DNA of 64,000 nt from assembly GCF_017874715.1 (NCBI RefSeq), contig NZ_JAGGLR010000034.1, forward strand, positions 59,672 through 123,671, written 5' to 3'. A model generated the notes under the pieces. The model was not told the DNA's origin. It saw only the letters and a list, made by a program, of their open reading frames with translations, and ran no database searches. Positions 24,623 through 33,069 of this stretch are shown piece by piece (positions within the stretch are counted from its first letter, which is position 1; each line of letters begins with the position of its first letter). Both the position numbers and the translations under genes were made by a program. Origin of the DNA: Streptomyces iranensis. GTDB taxonomy: Bacteria > Actinomycetota > Actinomycetes > Streptomycetales > Streptomycetaceae.

Positions 24623-26008
24623 TCACTTCGGGCCGCCTGCCAGGTACGCCAGCAGGTCCTGCCGACTCACCACACCCTTGGGCTTGCCCTCCACCAGCAC
24701 GATCGCCGCGTCCGCCGCGCCCAGCACCGCCATCAGGTCCTCGACCGGCTCGCCGGAGCCGACATGCGGCAGCGGCGGGCTCATGTGCTTCTCCAGCGGG
24801 TCGGTCAGCTCCGCGCGCCGCGCGAACAGGGCGTCCAGCAGCTCGCGTTCCACCACCGAGCCGATGACCTCGGCGGCCATCACATCGGGGTGACCGGCGC
24901 CCGGCTTGACGATCGGCATCTGCGAGACGCCGTACTCGCGCAGTACGTCGATGGCCTCGCCCACCGTCTCTTCCGGGTGCATATGGACCAGCGAGGGCAG
25001 TCCGCCCTCCTTGCCCTGGAGCACATCGCCGACCCGCACCGAGGGGCCGTCCTCCTCGAGGAAGCCGTAGTCGGCCATCCACTCATCGTTGAAGATCTTG
25101 GAGAGATAGCCGCGGCCGCTGTCGGGCAGCAGGACGACCACCACATCGTCCGGGCCGAGCCGCTCGGCGACCTTCAGCGCGCCCACGACGGCCATCCCGC
25201 AGGAGCCGCCGACCAGCAGCCCCTCCTCCTTGGCCAGCCGCCGCGTCATCTGGAAGGCGTCCTTGTCGGAGACGGCGACGATCTCGTCCGCGACGGTCTG
25301 GTCGTAGGCGGTCGGCCAGAAGTCCTCGCCGACGCCCTCGATCAGATACGGGCGGCCGGAGCCGCCGGAGTAGACCGAGCCCTCGGGGTCGGCGCCGATC
25401 ACCTGGACGCGACCCTCGCTGGCCTCCTTCAGATAGCGGCCGGTGCCGGAGATCGTGCCGCCGGTGCCGACGCCCGCCACAAAGTGGGTGATCTTGCCTT
25501 CGGTCTGCTCCCACAGCTCGGGGCCGGTGGTCTCGTAGTGGGAGAGCGGGTTGTTCGGGTTGCTGTACTGGTCGGGCTTCCAGGCGCCCGGCGTCTCGCG
25601 GACCAGCCGGTCGGAGACGTTGTAGTACGAGTCGGGGTGCTCGGGGTCCACCGCGGTGGGGCAGACCACGACCTCGGCGCCGTAGGCCCGCAGCACGTTG
25701 ATCTTGTCCGTGGACACCTTGTCCGGGCAGACGAAGACGCACTTGTAGCCCTTGCGCTGGGCGACCATGGCGAGGCCCACACCGGTGTTGCCGGAGGTCG
25801 GCTCCACGATGGTGCCGCCCGGCTTCAGCTCACCTGAGCGCTCGGCGGCCTCTATCATCCGGACCGCGATCCGGTCCTTCACCGAGCCGCCGGGGTTGAA
25901 GTATTCGACCTTGGCCAGGACGGTCGCCCGGATGCCTTCGGTCACGGTGTTGAGCTTCACCAGCGGGGTGTTGCCGACCAGCTCAATCATCGATTCGTAG
26001 TACTGCAC
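24623..26008 (-). CDS. cbs: Cystathionine beta-synthase
   Basis: The 461-residue PLP enzyme condenses L-serine and homocysteine to cystathionine (reverse transsulfuration). The PLP lysine is in NPGGSVKDR (about residue 44). EPTSGNTGVGLA binds substrate, and GVGTGGTISGTG binds the phosphate. The C-terminal 120 residues carry a CBS-domain pair (about 335-455), as in full-length CBS; the N-terminal heme domain of animal CBS is absent, as in other bacteria. The GTG start at 26008 follows AGGAG. It is divergent from the SGNH hydrolase gene. Confidence 0.92.
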   Translation of the reverse strand: MQYYESMIELVGNTPLVKLNTVTEGIRATVLAKVEYFNPGGSVKDRIAVRMIEAAERSGELKPGGTIVEPTSGNTGVGLAMVAQRKGYKCVFVCPDKVSTDKINVLRAYGAEVVVCPTAVDPEHPDSYYNVSDRLVRETPGAWKPDQYSNPNNPLSHYETTGPELWEQTEGKITHFVAGVGTGGTISGTGRYLKEASEGRVQVIGADPEGSVYSGGSGRPYLIEGVGEDFWPTAYDQTVADEIVAVSDKDAFQMTRRLAKEEGLLVGGSCGMAVVGALKVAERLGPDDVVVVLLPDSGRGYLSKIFNDEWMADYGFLEEDGPSVRVGDVLQGKEGGLPSLVHMHPEETVGEAIDVLREYGVSQMPIVKPGAGHPDVMAAEVIGSVVERELLDALFARRAELTDPLEKHMSPPLPHVGSGEPVEDLMAVLGAADAAIVLVEGKPKGVVSRQDLLAYLAGGPK

Positions 26009-26205
26009 ACCTGCTCCTGGTCCGGTTCCGCGGGGTCTCCGCGTCGGGGCGGCCGCCCTCGTGGGGCCTTGCTGTCAGCTTATTGCGCGCTGCCGCCCTC
26101 CAACCGGCGCGTTGGGAGGAAGCCTGCACGGGGCAACAAGTTGTTAGCAAGGCGTACAAAGGAGAAAGAAGCGCGTGCGCGTGCGGACGGAGGTGGCCTG
26201 GACCC

Positions 26206-27237
26206 ATGTCGATGTCGAGGGCGAGGGTGGCGCGGCGGATCGCCGCCGCGGCGGCGTACGGGGGCGGCGGGATCGGGCTGCTGGGCGGGGTGACCGCCGT
26301 GCTGGTGCTCACCGAGGTGTCCCATGCGAAGCGGGTCGTGGGCGGATCGGACGATCCGCCTCCGCGCGCGGACGGCCGATATGGCTTCGCCTTCGCCCGC
26401 AGGACCGGCCAGCCACCACTGCGGCTGGCCTTTCTCGGCGACTCCACGGCCGCCGGACAGGGCGTCCACCGCCCTAGTCAGACACCGGGCGCGCTGCTCG
26501 CCTCGGGGCTGGCGGCGGTCGCGGAGCGCCCGGTGGACCTGCGGAACGTGGCGCTGCCGGGGGCGCAGTCCAGCGATCTGGAGCGCCAGGTCACGCTGGT
26601 GCTGGAGGATCCGGAGCTGCACCCCGACGTATGCGTGATCATGATCGGCGCCAATGACGTCACCCGGCGGATGCCGCCCGCCAAGTCGGTGCGGCTGCTG
26701 TCGGACGCGGTGCGCAGGCTGCGCGAGACGGGCTGCGAGGTGGTCGTGGGCACCTGTCCCGACCTCGGCACGATCGAGCCCGTCTATCAGCCGCTGCGCT
26801 GGATCGCGCGGCGGCTGAGCCGGCAGCTGGCCGCCGCGCAGACGATCGGGGTGGTGGAGCAGGGCGGGCGCACGGTCTCGCTGGGCGATCTGCTGGGCCC
26901 GGAGTTCGCGGCGAATCCGCGGGAGCTGTTCGGCCCGGACAACTACCACCCCTCGGCGGAGGGGTACGCGACGGCCGCGATGGCCGTTCTGCCGACCCTG
27001 TGCGACTCGCTGGGCCTGTGGCCCGAGGAGGCGCCGGAGATGCTCGACGAGGGCATCCTGCCGGTCGCCACGGCGGCGGCCGAGGCGGCCGCGGAGGGCG
27101 GCACGGAGGTCACCGCGGCCCGCGGCCCATGGGCCCGTCTGCTGCGCCGCCAGGGCCCCGCCAAGAAGGAGCCCGCGGCCGTCTCCGGCTCCCCCGACAC
27201 CTCGTCCCCGACGTCACCGCCCCCTTCGGGCTGCTGA
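26206..27237 (+). CDS. Membrane-anchored SGNH/GDSL hydrolase
   Basis: The 343-residue protein has a short basic N-terminus and one hydrophobic helix (about residues 12-35), then an extracytoplasmic SGNH hydrolase domain. Block I is AFLGDSTAAG with the nucleophile Ser at about residue 80, block III is MIGANDV with the oxyanion Asn, and block V is GPDNYHPSAEG with the Asp/His pair. The last 60 residues are Ala/Pro-rich. It likely cleaves an ester on a lipid or a cell-wall polymer; the substrate is unknown. ATG 26206 has GGAGGT upstream; an ATG two codons later is possible. Confidence 0.85.
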   Translation: MSMSRARVARRIAAAAAYGGGGIGLLGGVTAVLVLTEVSHAKRVVGGSDDPPPRADGRYGFAFARRTGQPPLRLAFLGDSTAAGQGVHRPSQTPGALLASGLAAVAERPVDLRNVALPGAQSSDLERQVTLVLEDPELHPDVCVIMIGANDVTRRMPPAKSVRLLSDAVRRLRETGCEVVVGTCPDLGTIEPVYQPLRWIARRLSRQLAAAQTIGVVEQGGRTVSLGDLLGPEFAANPRELFGPDNYHPSAEGYATAAMAVLPTLCDSLGLWPEEAPEMLDEGILPVATAAAEAAAEGGTEVTAARGPWARLLRRQGPAKKEPAAVSGSPDTSSPTSPPPSGC

Positions 27238-27293
27238 GGCCCCGCCGGGGCGTGCCTGGAGCCTGCGTCCCGGGTCGGCCGGGGCCGCCCGCC

Positions 27294-27380
27294 CCCTTCC
27301 GGTGCGGGCTGACTCGTCCCTTCCGGTGCGGGCTGACCCGCTCCTTCCGGTGCGGGCTGATCTGCTCGGTCAGGTGCGGC
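27294..27380. repeat. 24-bp tandem repeat (3 to 4 units)
   Basis: CCTTCCGGTGCGGGCTGACT plus four bases recurs with period 24 (TTCCGG at 27297, 27321 and 27345), with a degenerate fourth unit. It lies between the SGNH gene and element copy B and abuts the left end of that element. Confidence 0.85.
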
Positions 27381-27389
27381 TTTCGTCTC

Positions 27390-27739
27390 GCGCCTTCGGC
27401 GCAATTGAGCAGCGGGGCAGGGGGGACGAGGTGCGGGATGCGCTGCCGGGCTCCAGGCCGATGGTGGTGACCGCCGGGGGCGGCTTCCGTGACCGGGGGG
27501 CCGAGGCCGACGCCGGACAGCGGGGGTGGGGTGCCTTCTCGAAATCGCTTGACGTATTAGTTGCGCTATATCAAGCGTTTTCGAGAGGGCGTACCGAACC
27601 CCCGCCGCCCGCAGTCCGGAGGAACCTCGGCCACCGAGCACGGGAGCCGCCCCCGGCGCCCACTCCCGCCGGCCCGGCGCCCGGCAGCGGCCGCGCGCCC
27701 CCGCCCCCCTGCCCCGCTGCTCAATGGCGCCGAAGGCGC
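27390..27739. mobile_element. MITE-like palindromic element, copy B
   Basis: A 350-bp non-coding segment is bounded by 35-bp terminal inverted repeats (27390-27424 and 27705-27739) with one mismatch; the outer part reads GCGCCTTCGGCGC. A central palindrome has 16-bp arms at 27537-27552 and 27571-27586 around the 18-nt spacer containing ATTAGTTGCG. Copy A (10434-10818) has the same plan in the opposite orientation. No transposase and no clear target-site duplication were seen. Together with the tandem array it fills most of 27238-27971; the remainder holds only G+C-rich spacer. Confidence 0.75.
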
Positions 27740-27971
27740 GAGACGGCGCCGCGCCCGGCGACGGCGCGGGCCCCGACGGATACTCGTGCCGCCCGGAGGG
27801 CGGCGCTCCCGGGCACGATCCCGGGGGGCCGATCCCGGGCGAGTCCCGAGCCGCTGAGCGTACGCTTGGAAAAAAGAGTCCGGTGTCACAGCCCGCACCC
27901 CGTGACCCTGCCGATACGTACGGGTAACTTCCCTCGGAGTCCCGCCCGCACCCCGCCCCCATGGAGCCGTG

Positions 27972-29192
27972 ATGCCCGAAGCAGTGATCGTCTCTGCCGC
28001 CCGTTCTCCCATCGGCCGCGCCTTCAAGGGCTCGCTCAAGGATCTGAGGCCGGATGACCTCACCGCCGAGATCATCCAGGCCGCGCTCGCCAAGGTCCCC
28101 GAGCTCGACCCCCGCGACATCGACGACCTGATGCTCGGCTGCGGGCTCCCGGGCGGTGAGCAGGGGCACAACCTGGGGCGGATCGTGGCCGTGCAGATGG
28201 GGATGGACCACCTCCCCGGCTGTACGATCACCCGCTACTGCTCCTCCTCCCTGCAGACCTCGCGGATGGCGCTGCACGCCATCAAGGCGGGCGAGGGCGA
28301 CGTCTTCATCTCGGCGGGCGTCGAGATGGTCTCGCGGTCGAAGAAGGGCACCTCGGACGGGCTGCCGGACACCCACAACCCGGTGTTCGCGGAGGCCGAG
28401 GCCCGTACGGTCGCGCGCGCCGAGCAGGAGGGCTCCGACTGGCACGACCCGCGCGAGGACGATCTGCTGCCCGACCCGTACATCGCGATGGGCCAGACGG
28501 CCGAGAACCTGGCCCGGCTCAAGGGGGTCACCCGCGAGGAGATGGACGAGTTCGGCGTGCGGTCCCAGAACCTCGCCGAGGAGGCCATCAAGAAGGGCTT
28601 CTGGGAGCGTGAGATCACCCCGGTGACCACCCCCGACGGCACGGTCGTCAGCCAGGACGACGGCCCCCGCGCGGGCACCACCCTGGAGGCGGTGCAGGGC
28701 CTGAAGCCGGTCTTCCGCCCCGACGGCCGGATCACCGCGGGCAACTGCTGCCCGCTCAACGACGGCGCCGCGGCGCTGGTGATCATGTCCGACACCAAGG
28801 CGCGGGAGCTGGGTGTGACCCCGCTGGCCCGGATCGTGTCCACCGGCGTCACCGGCCTCTCCCCCGAGATCATGGGCTACGGCCCGGTCGAGGCGTCCAA
28901 GCAGGCGCTGGCCCGCGCCGGGATGTCGATCGGCGACATCGACCTGGTGGAGATCAACGAGGCGTTCGCCGCACAGGTCATCCCGTCCTACCGCGATCTG
29001 GGCATCGACCTGGACCGTCTCAATGTCAACGGCGGCGCGATCGCCGTGGGCCACCCCTTCGGCATGACCGGCGCCCGGATCACCGGCACGCTGATCAATT
29101 CGCTGCAGTTCCACGACAAGCAGTTCGGCCTGGAGACCATGTGCGTCGGTGGTGGCCAGGGCATGGCCATGGTCATCGAGCGCCTGAGCTAG
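27972..29192 (+). CDS. Acetyl-CoA acetyltransferase (thiolase)
   Basis: The 406-residue enzyme is a thiolase that cleaves 3-ketoacyl-CoA or condenses acetyl-CoA units. The acylated Cys is in TRYCSSSLQ (Cys about residue 90). The His and second Cys are in NGGAIAVGHPFGMTG and MCVGGGQGM near the C-terminus. NEAFAAQ is also conserved. The length fits the degradative FadA class. ATG 27972 follows GGAG by about six bases; the preceding GTG at 27969 is an alternative. No beta-oxidation partner gene is adjacent. Confidence 0.93.
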   Translation: MPEAVIVSAARSPIGRAFKGSLKDLRPDDLTAEIIQAALAKVPELDPRDIDDLMLGCGLPGGEQGHNLGRIVAVQMGMDHLPGCTITRYCSSSLQTSRMALHAIKAGEGDVFISAGVEMVSRSKKGTSDGLPDTHNPVFAEAEARTVARAEQEGSDWHDPREDDLLPDPYIAMGQTAENLARLKGVTREEMDEFGVRSQNLAEEAIKKGFWEREITPVTTPDGTVVSQDDGPRAGTTLEAVQGLKPVFRPDGRITAGNCCPLNDGAAALVIMSDTKARELGVTPLARIVSTGVTGLSPEIMGYGPVEASKQALARAGMSIGDIDLVEINEAFAAQVIPSYRDLGIDLDRLNVNGGAIAVGHPFGMTGARITGTLINSLQFHDKQFGLETMCVGGGQGMAMVIERLS

Positions 29193-29321
29193 CAGGTGCC
29201 CGGCGGGTCGTGACGCCTACGGCGGGCTGCCCCTCCCCGCCCCTGCCCCGCGGCGGAGCCGACCCGGGCCCCGCGGCCCCGCCGCGACGCGTCTGCGACA
29301 CTGGTTCGGGCTGTGACCGAA

Positions 29322-29356
29322 TCTCCCCCAGGATGTGACAAAAGTCCTGGGGGAGA
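29322..29356. terminator. Perfect 12-bp stem terminator
   Basis: TCTCCCCCAGGA (29322-29333) pairs perfectly with TCCTGGGGGAGA (29345-29356) around an 11-nt loop. It follows the thiolase gene. The remainder of 29193-29506 is intergenic, with a repeat-like G+C-rich stretch at 29210-29265. Confidence 0.85.
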
Positions 29357-29506
29357 AGTGTCTGCCCAGCTCAGCACCGGTGACCAAAGGCCCGCCCGGT
29401 ACCGAATTCTGTCCATTTGGTGATGGTATGCACTGACGTCGAGAGGCGATAAGCCTCAAGCTGAGGTAGGAATTCGGGGGATCTACAGCCAACCGGGAGT
29501 ACGTCA

Positions 29507-30439
29507 GTGAGCCCCACGAGTCTTGTCCTCCTCCTGGCCGCGGTGACCGCCACGGCCGTAGGGGCGGCCGCCCTGCACACCGCGCGCGGTGTGCGCCGGC
29601 AGATCAGTGAGCTGCGCGCCGAGCTCGCGGCCACCGTGGCCGCCGATGCCCGGACGGGCGGCGGAGGAGGCGGAGGCGGCGGCGAGGAGTGCGGCGCGAC
29701 GGTGCCCGCACCCCGCGCCACCCCGGCCGCCGAGATACGCGCGGCCGTCGCCGACGCCCTGGCCGAGGAGCGGGAGCGTGAGCTGGCCGAGGCGCGGGCG
29801 TTCTGGGCCGCCCAGGAGGCCAGGGACTCCGCCGGAGCGGCCGACGCCCACTCGCTGCTGAGCGGGCCGGGCGGGTTCGAGGACGCCTCCCAGGACGCGC
29901 AGCTCTTCGTGCCCCGCCAGGCCGACCTGGCGGGGCTCGAACCGCTGCTCGGGCTGGACGCGCTGGGCCCCGAGGCCATGGACTCCGGCGGGGACCAGGA
30001 GCCCGAGGTCGAGTCCGGGCTGGAGCTGGAGCTGGGTGCCGGGGCGGAGCCCGTGGCCGAGCCCCGGGAGTCCGCCGAGCTGGCGGCGGCCCGCCGTCGC
30101 CACCCGTCCCACCCCGACTTCACCCCGTCGTCACCGGTCGCCGACCACGACCGTACGGTGACCCGGCTCACCGAGCTGGCCGACGCCCGCACCCCGCTGT
30201 CCGATGTGCGGCCCGGACCCCTCGGCACCCTCGATGTCTACGTCTTCGCCGACGGCACCACGATCTGCATGACCCCGGGCCACCGGGAGACGGCTGAGCG
30301 GCTGGCGGACGCGCTGCGCGAGGGCACCGCCCCGGTGCTGCTGGGCGGCTCGGGCGTCTCCGGTGCTTATGCGCTCACGTTCGGTTGCGGCGAGGAGAAC
30401 GTGTACGTCCTCGCCGACCGCGTCATCGCCTCGCTGTAG
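29507..30439 (+). CDS. Membrane-anchored protein of unknown function
   Basis: The 310-residue protein starts with a hydrophobic helix (LVLLLAAVTATAVGAAAL, residues 6-23). An Ala/Glu/Arg-rich coiled stretch follows, with a run of nine Gly near residue 51. The C-terminal 85 residues are compact (TLDVYVFADGTTICMTPGHRE and SGAYALTFGCGEENVYVLADR) and may be the functional domain. I do not recognise the family. GTG 29507 has GGGAG eight bases upstream. The acidic middle part and the single helix suggest an envelope-associated protein. Confidence 0.7.
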   Translation: MSPTSLVLLLAAVTATAVGAAALHTARGVRRQISELRAELAATVAADARTGGGGGGGGGEECGATVPAPRATPAAEIRAAVADALAEERERELAEARAFWAAQEARDSAGAADAHSLLSGPGGFEDASQDAQLFVPRQADLAGLEPLLGLDALGPEAMDSGGDQEPEVESGLELELGAGAEPVAEPRESAELAAARRRHPSHPDFTPSSPVADHDRTVTRLTELADARTPLSDVRPGPLGTLDVYVFADGTTICMTPGHRETAERLADALREGTAPVLLGGSGVSGAYALTFGCGEENVYVLADRVIASL

Positions 30440-30490
30440 CCGACCGCGTCATCGCCTCGCCGTAAGGGACACACCGCCCCGCTGTCGGCG

Positions 30491-30655
30491 AGCGCTCAGG
30501 CTGTACGCCGGACGGTCAGGCTGCAAGCCGGACGCTCAGGGCTGTAAGCCGGACGCCCTGGCTGCAAGCCGGGCCCTCAAGCCGCAAGCGGACCCTCAAG
30601 GCCACAAGCCGAGGCCCTCAAGCCGTAAGCGGGCCCCCGGGCCGCCAGCGGGCGC
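30491..30655. repeat. Degenerate tandem repeat of about 20 bp
   Basis: About eight imperfect copies of GCTGCAAGCCGGACGCTCAG lie between two convergent genes. The array runs right up to the stop codon of the minus-strand gene (30656-30658), sharing its TCA with the repeat. Confidence 0.75.
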
Positions 30656-30997
30656 TCAGACGCCGCAGCGCCCCGCCGCCTCCGCCACGAGCGCCACCGC
30701 CTCGGCGGCCCCCCGCGCCGTCTCGCCGCCCCCGGCGCCCCCCGGCGCACGCTCCAGCGCGTGCACCAAGTCATGTCCGGCCACCGCCACCTGGTCGGCG
30801 ACCACGAACAGCCCCGCGTCCGGCATGATCCGCGGCGGGGTTCCCGGCTCCTCCAGCCGCTGTGCGCGCACCGACAATTCCCTAGCCAGGGCCAGTCCTT
30901 CGGCCGCCGCGCCCGCACGCAGCCGGGACTGCGGAAGGGCGCGCAACCGGTCGGCGAGCCGGTCGACGGCGGCCAGGAGGGGGGAGACATCATCCAC
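30656..30997 (-). CDS. Small helical protein of unknown function
   Basis: The 113-residue protein is almost entirely predicted helix (LLAAVDRLADRLRALPQSRL, LALARELSVRAQRLEE), with a middle PDAGLFVVADQVAVAGHDLVHAL. No family is recognised. The GTG start at 30997 has no ribosome site but is preceded by TACGCT six bases upstream on the minus strand, with TTGGCA further up, so a leaderless transcript is likely. Its stop codon abuts a tandem-repeat array. Confidence 0.65.
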   Translation of the reverse strand: MDDVSPLLAAVDRLADRLRALPQSRLRAGAAAEGLALARELSVRAQRLEEPGTPPRIMPDAGLFVVADQVAVAGHDLVHALERAPGGAGGGETARGAAEAVALVAEAAGRCGV

Positions 30998-31116
30998 GCT
31001 CCGAGCGTATGCGCCACTGAGGGACTGTTGCCAACGGGCGAACACTCAGGCACGGTGAGCTGAAGGAAACCCGGGCCATGGACCCGGGTCCGGCATGGAA
31101 GCGTCCGGAGGCGCCG

Positions 31117-31347
31117 ATGTCCCAAATCTTCTCCGACGAGACTCACCGGAACCTACTCTCCCGCATCCCCCAGTGCACGGGCCGTGAAGTCGCCGACTGG
31201 CTGCGCACGGTCGACGAGGGCCCCGCTTTCTTCCGATTCGAGGAGAAGGTCAGCTGGCTGCGCGGCGAGCACCAGCTCGCCTACGGCCATGCGAAGGCCA
31301 TCATCCATGAACACGACTTGAGGCGTGCGGCACGCAAGCTGCTGTAG
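31117..31347 (+). CDS. DUF4287-family small protein
   Basis: The 76-residue protein fits the DUF4287 family. A short helix-rich domain carries the signature LLSRIPQCTGREVADWLRTV, and a C-terminal helix contains AYGHAKAIIHEHDLRRA. The family's function is unknown. The ATG at 31117 follows GGAGG by six bases; the frame is open 13 codons further upstream. A strong terminator follows. Confidence 0.8.
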   Translation: MSQIFSDETHRNLLSRIPQCTGREVADWLRTVDEGPAFFRFEEKVSWLRGEHQLAYGHAKAIIHEHDLRRAARKLL

Positions 31348-31413
31348 CCGCTGCCCGGAGGCAGAAGCGTGTATGACAGACCCACCGAACGGAGCGGCTC
31401 AAGCCGCATAGGA

Positions 31414-31453
31414 AGAAGGGCCCGCGGAGGTCTTCGCCTCCGCGGGCCCTTCT
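31414..31453. terminator. Perfect 17-bp bidirectional terminator
   Basis: AGAAGGGCCCGCGGAGG (31414-31430) and its exact complement (31437-31453) flank the stable loop TCTTCG. It separates convergent genes ending at 31347 and 31502. Confidence 0.95.
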
Positions 31454-31501
31454 ACGTGCTGTCTGCCGTGCTGTCTGCGCGCTACGCGACTCCCAGGGGC
31501 G

Positions 31502-32398
31502 CTAGTCCCTGAAGATCGAGATCAGCCGGAGCAGCTCCAGGTAGATCCACACCAGCGAGAGCGTCAGCCCGAAGGCGGCCAGCCAGGACTCCTCGCGCGG
31601 AGCGCCGTACTGGACACCGTCCTCGATCTGCTTGAAGTCCATCGCCAGGAACGCCGCGCCGAGCACGACACCGACGAGGCCGAAGACGATGCCGAGGCCA
31701 CCGCTGCGGAAGCCGAGGCCGTCCCCACCGCCGATGGCGGCGAACAGCAGGTTGACCGCCATCAGCAGGATGAAGCCGATGGCGGCGGCGAGCACAAAGC
31801 GCTGGAATCGCGCGTTCACCCGGATGAGGCGGGTCTTGTACGCGACGAGCACACCGACGAACACGGCCATCGTGCCGAGCACGGCCTGCATCGGGATGCC
31901 GGACCAGCGATCGTTGTACACCTGGCTGATAACGCCGAGGAAGAGGCCCTCGAAGAGGGCGTAACCCATGATCAGCGCGGGCGAGGCCGTGCGCTTGAAC
32001 GACTGGACGAGGCCGAGCACCAGCGCCACGAGCGCGGCGCCGAAGCCCACACCCACCGGAAGCTGCGCGATCCACGCGACCGCCGCGGCGACGATGACGG
32101 TACCGAGGGTCATACCGGTGCGCATGACGACGTCGTCCATCGTCATGCGGCCGGTCTGCAGCGGGCCCGCCGGCGGCGTGCCGTACATCTGCTGCAGCTG
32201 TTCGGGGGTCAGATTCTGCTGGTCGCCCGTCGCGTAGGGGTTCGTGGGCGCCTGCGTCTGCGCGTACGGATTACCGCCCGCGTACGGGTTGGCCTGACCG
32301 GCGGCGGGACTCCCGGCCTGCGGCGCCGCGCCGAAACCGGCGTAGCCGCCGCTGCGGCTGAACCCCCGTCGCGAGAAGACCGGGTTGCTGCTCCTCAT
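31502..32398 (-). CDS. Bax inhibitor-1/YccA-family membrane protein
   Basis: The 298-residue protein has a Gly/Pro/Tyr-rich N-terminal tail of about 95 residues (with PYAGGNPYAQ), then seven membrane helices of the BI-1 family from about residue 100. The C-terminal helix pair contains MDFKQIEDGV, matching the conserved acidic pH-sensing region of BI-1 proteins. Bacterial members act as calcium-leak channels; the role in Streptomyces is not established. ATG 32398 follows GGAGGAG. It lies just downstream of bldA on the same strand. Confidence 0.88.
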   Translation of the reverse strand: MRSSNPVFSRRGFSRSGGYAGFGAAPQAGSPAAGQANPYAGGNPYAQTQAPTNPYATGDQQNLTPEQLQQMYGTPPAGPLQTGRMTMDDVVMRTGMTLGTVIVAAAVAWIAQLPVGVGFGAALVALVLGLVQSFKRTASPALIMGYALFEGLFLGVISQVYNDRWSGIPMQAVLGTMAVFVGVLVAYKTRLIRVNARFQRFVLAAAIGFILLMAVNLLFAAIGGGDGLGFRSGGLGIVFGLVGVVLGAAFLAMDFKQIEDGVQYGAPREESWLAAFGLTLSLVWIYLELLRLISIFRD

Positions 32399-32583
32399 CT
32401 CACTCCTCCGTGGCCGCCGGGCGCGACCTTGACTCAAGAGTAATGGGTAAGCAAAGAAAGCACCCTAGTGCCCAGGGAGGATCTTTTCACGCAGGAAGAG
32501 GCCGCGCGAGGCCCCTGCGGGCCCCGCGCACGCACTTGGGGCGACCATCCACACACGCTGAGTGCGGCCACCGGATCTGAAGG

Positions 32584-32666
32584 TGCCCGGAACCGGACTT
32601 GAACCGGTACGCCCGCGAGGGGCAGCGAGGTTTAAGCTCGCCGTGTCTGCATTCCACCATCCGGGC
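32584..32666 (-). tRNA. bldA: tRNA-Leu(UAA), the bldA developmental tRNA
   Basis: On the minus strand an 83-nt sequence folds as a class II tRNA. The acceptor GCCCGGA pairs with TCCGGGC, the anticodon stem GCGAG/CTCGC encloses the loop CTTAAAC, a long variable arm follows, and the T loop reads GTTCAAGTC. The anticodon TAA (complement of 32632-32634) reads UUA, so this is the only kind of tRNA that efficiently translates TTA codons in Streptomyces. The sequence is as I remember bldA, whose loss blocks aerial growth and antibiotic production. The discriminator is A followed by CC; the terminal A of CCA is not encoded. TTA codons in this window occur in cvnC (49443-49445) and the small gene at 20843. 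Confidence 0.96.
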
Positions 32667-32726
32667 AGCGGTTCCCCCTGGGCCGTACGGTGCGCATACG
32701 GCCCTCCCCTGGAAGAGAGCAGCACG

Positions 32727-32755
32727 AGCCTATCCGGGGACATGCCCCCGCACAG
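32727..32755 (-). promoter_or_regulatory. Candidate bldA promoter
   Basis: On the minus strand TAGGCT (32732-32727) is a good -10 hexamer, with CTGTGC (32755-32750) 17 bp upstream. Initiation would be about 50 nt upstream of the tRNA 5' end, as expected for a processed tRNA. The -35 match is poor. Confidence 0.35.
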
Positions 32756-33069
32756 TGAATCCTCGACCCGAGGTTGTCTTATTTTATTGGCAACTGAGGG
32801 TGCATCAGCAGCGGGGCGGGGTACCCGAAGATGCCGACGTCCATTGGACCTGCCGATATGCCCTGAACCCCCATTAACTGGGGATTGACGCAATCTCGAC
32901 GCCCCGGACGGGGCGTCCTCTCCTCCTCAAGGAGGACTCCGCCGCCACCACCTACATCGCGAGACCCCCACGAGAACGGGAGCACGGGCTGATCCCGTCC
33001 CCCTTCACAACCGGAACCATGGAGTGACGTCCCGCCCACTCCCGCACAGCACGACAGGAGTCATTCACC
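32756..33069. other. Intergenic region between bldA and the ABC exporter
   Basis: This stretch holds an unusually A+T-rich patch (32774-32790, TTGTCTTATTTTATTGG), a small hairpin near 32921-32937 and the leader of the ABC ATPase gene. The A+T-rich patch may carry promoters in either direction. No convincing ORF or RNA gene was found. Confidence 0.4.

Noticed and set aside
26943..29114. 723-codon minus-strand ORF across the thiolase and element copy B
   Set aside because: It runs through a terminator-like palindrome and mirrors a clear thiolase; no domain is recognisable.
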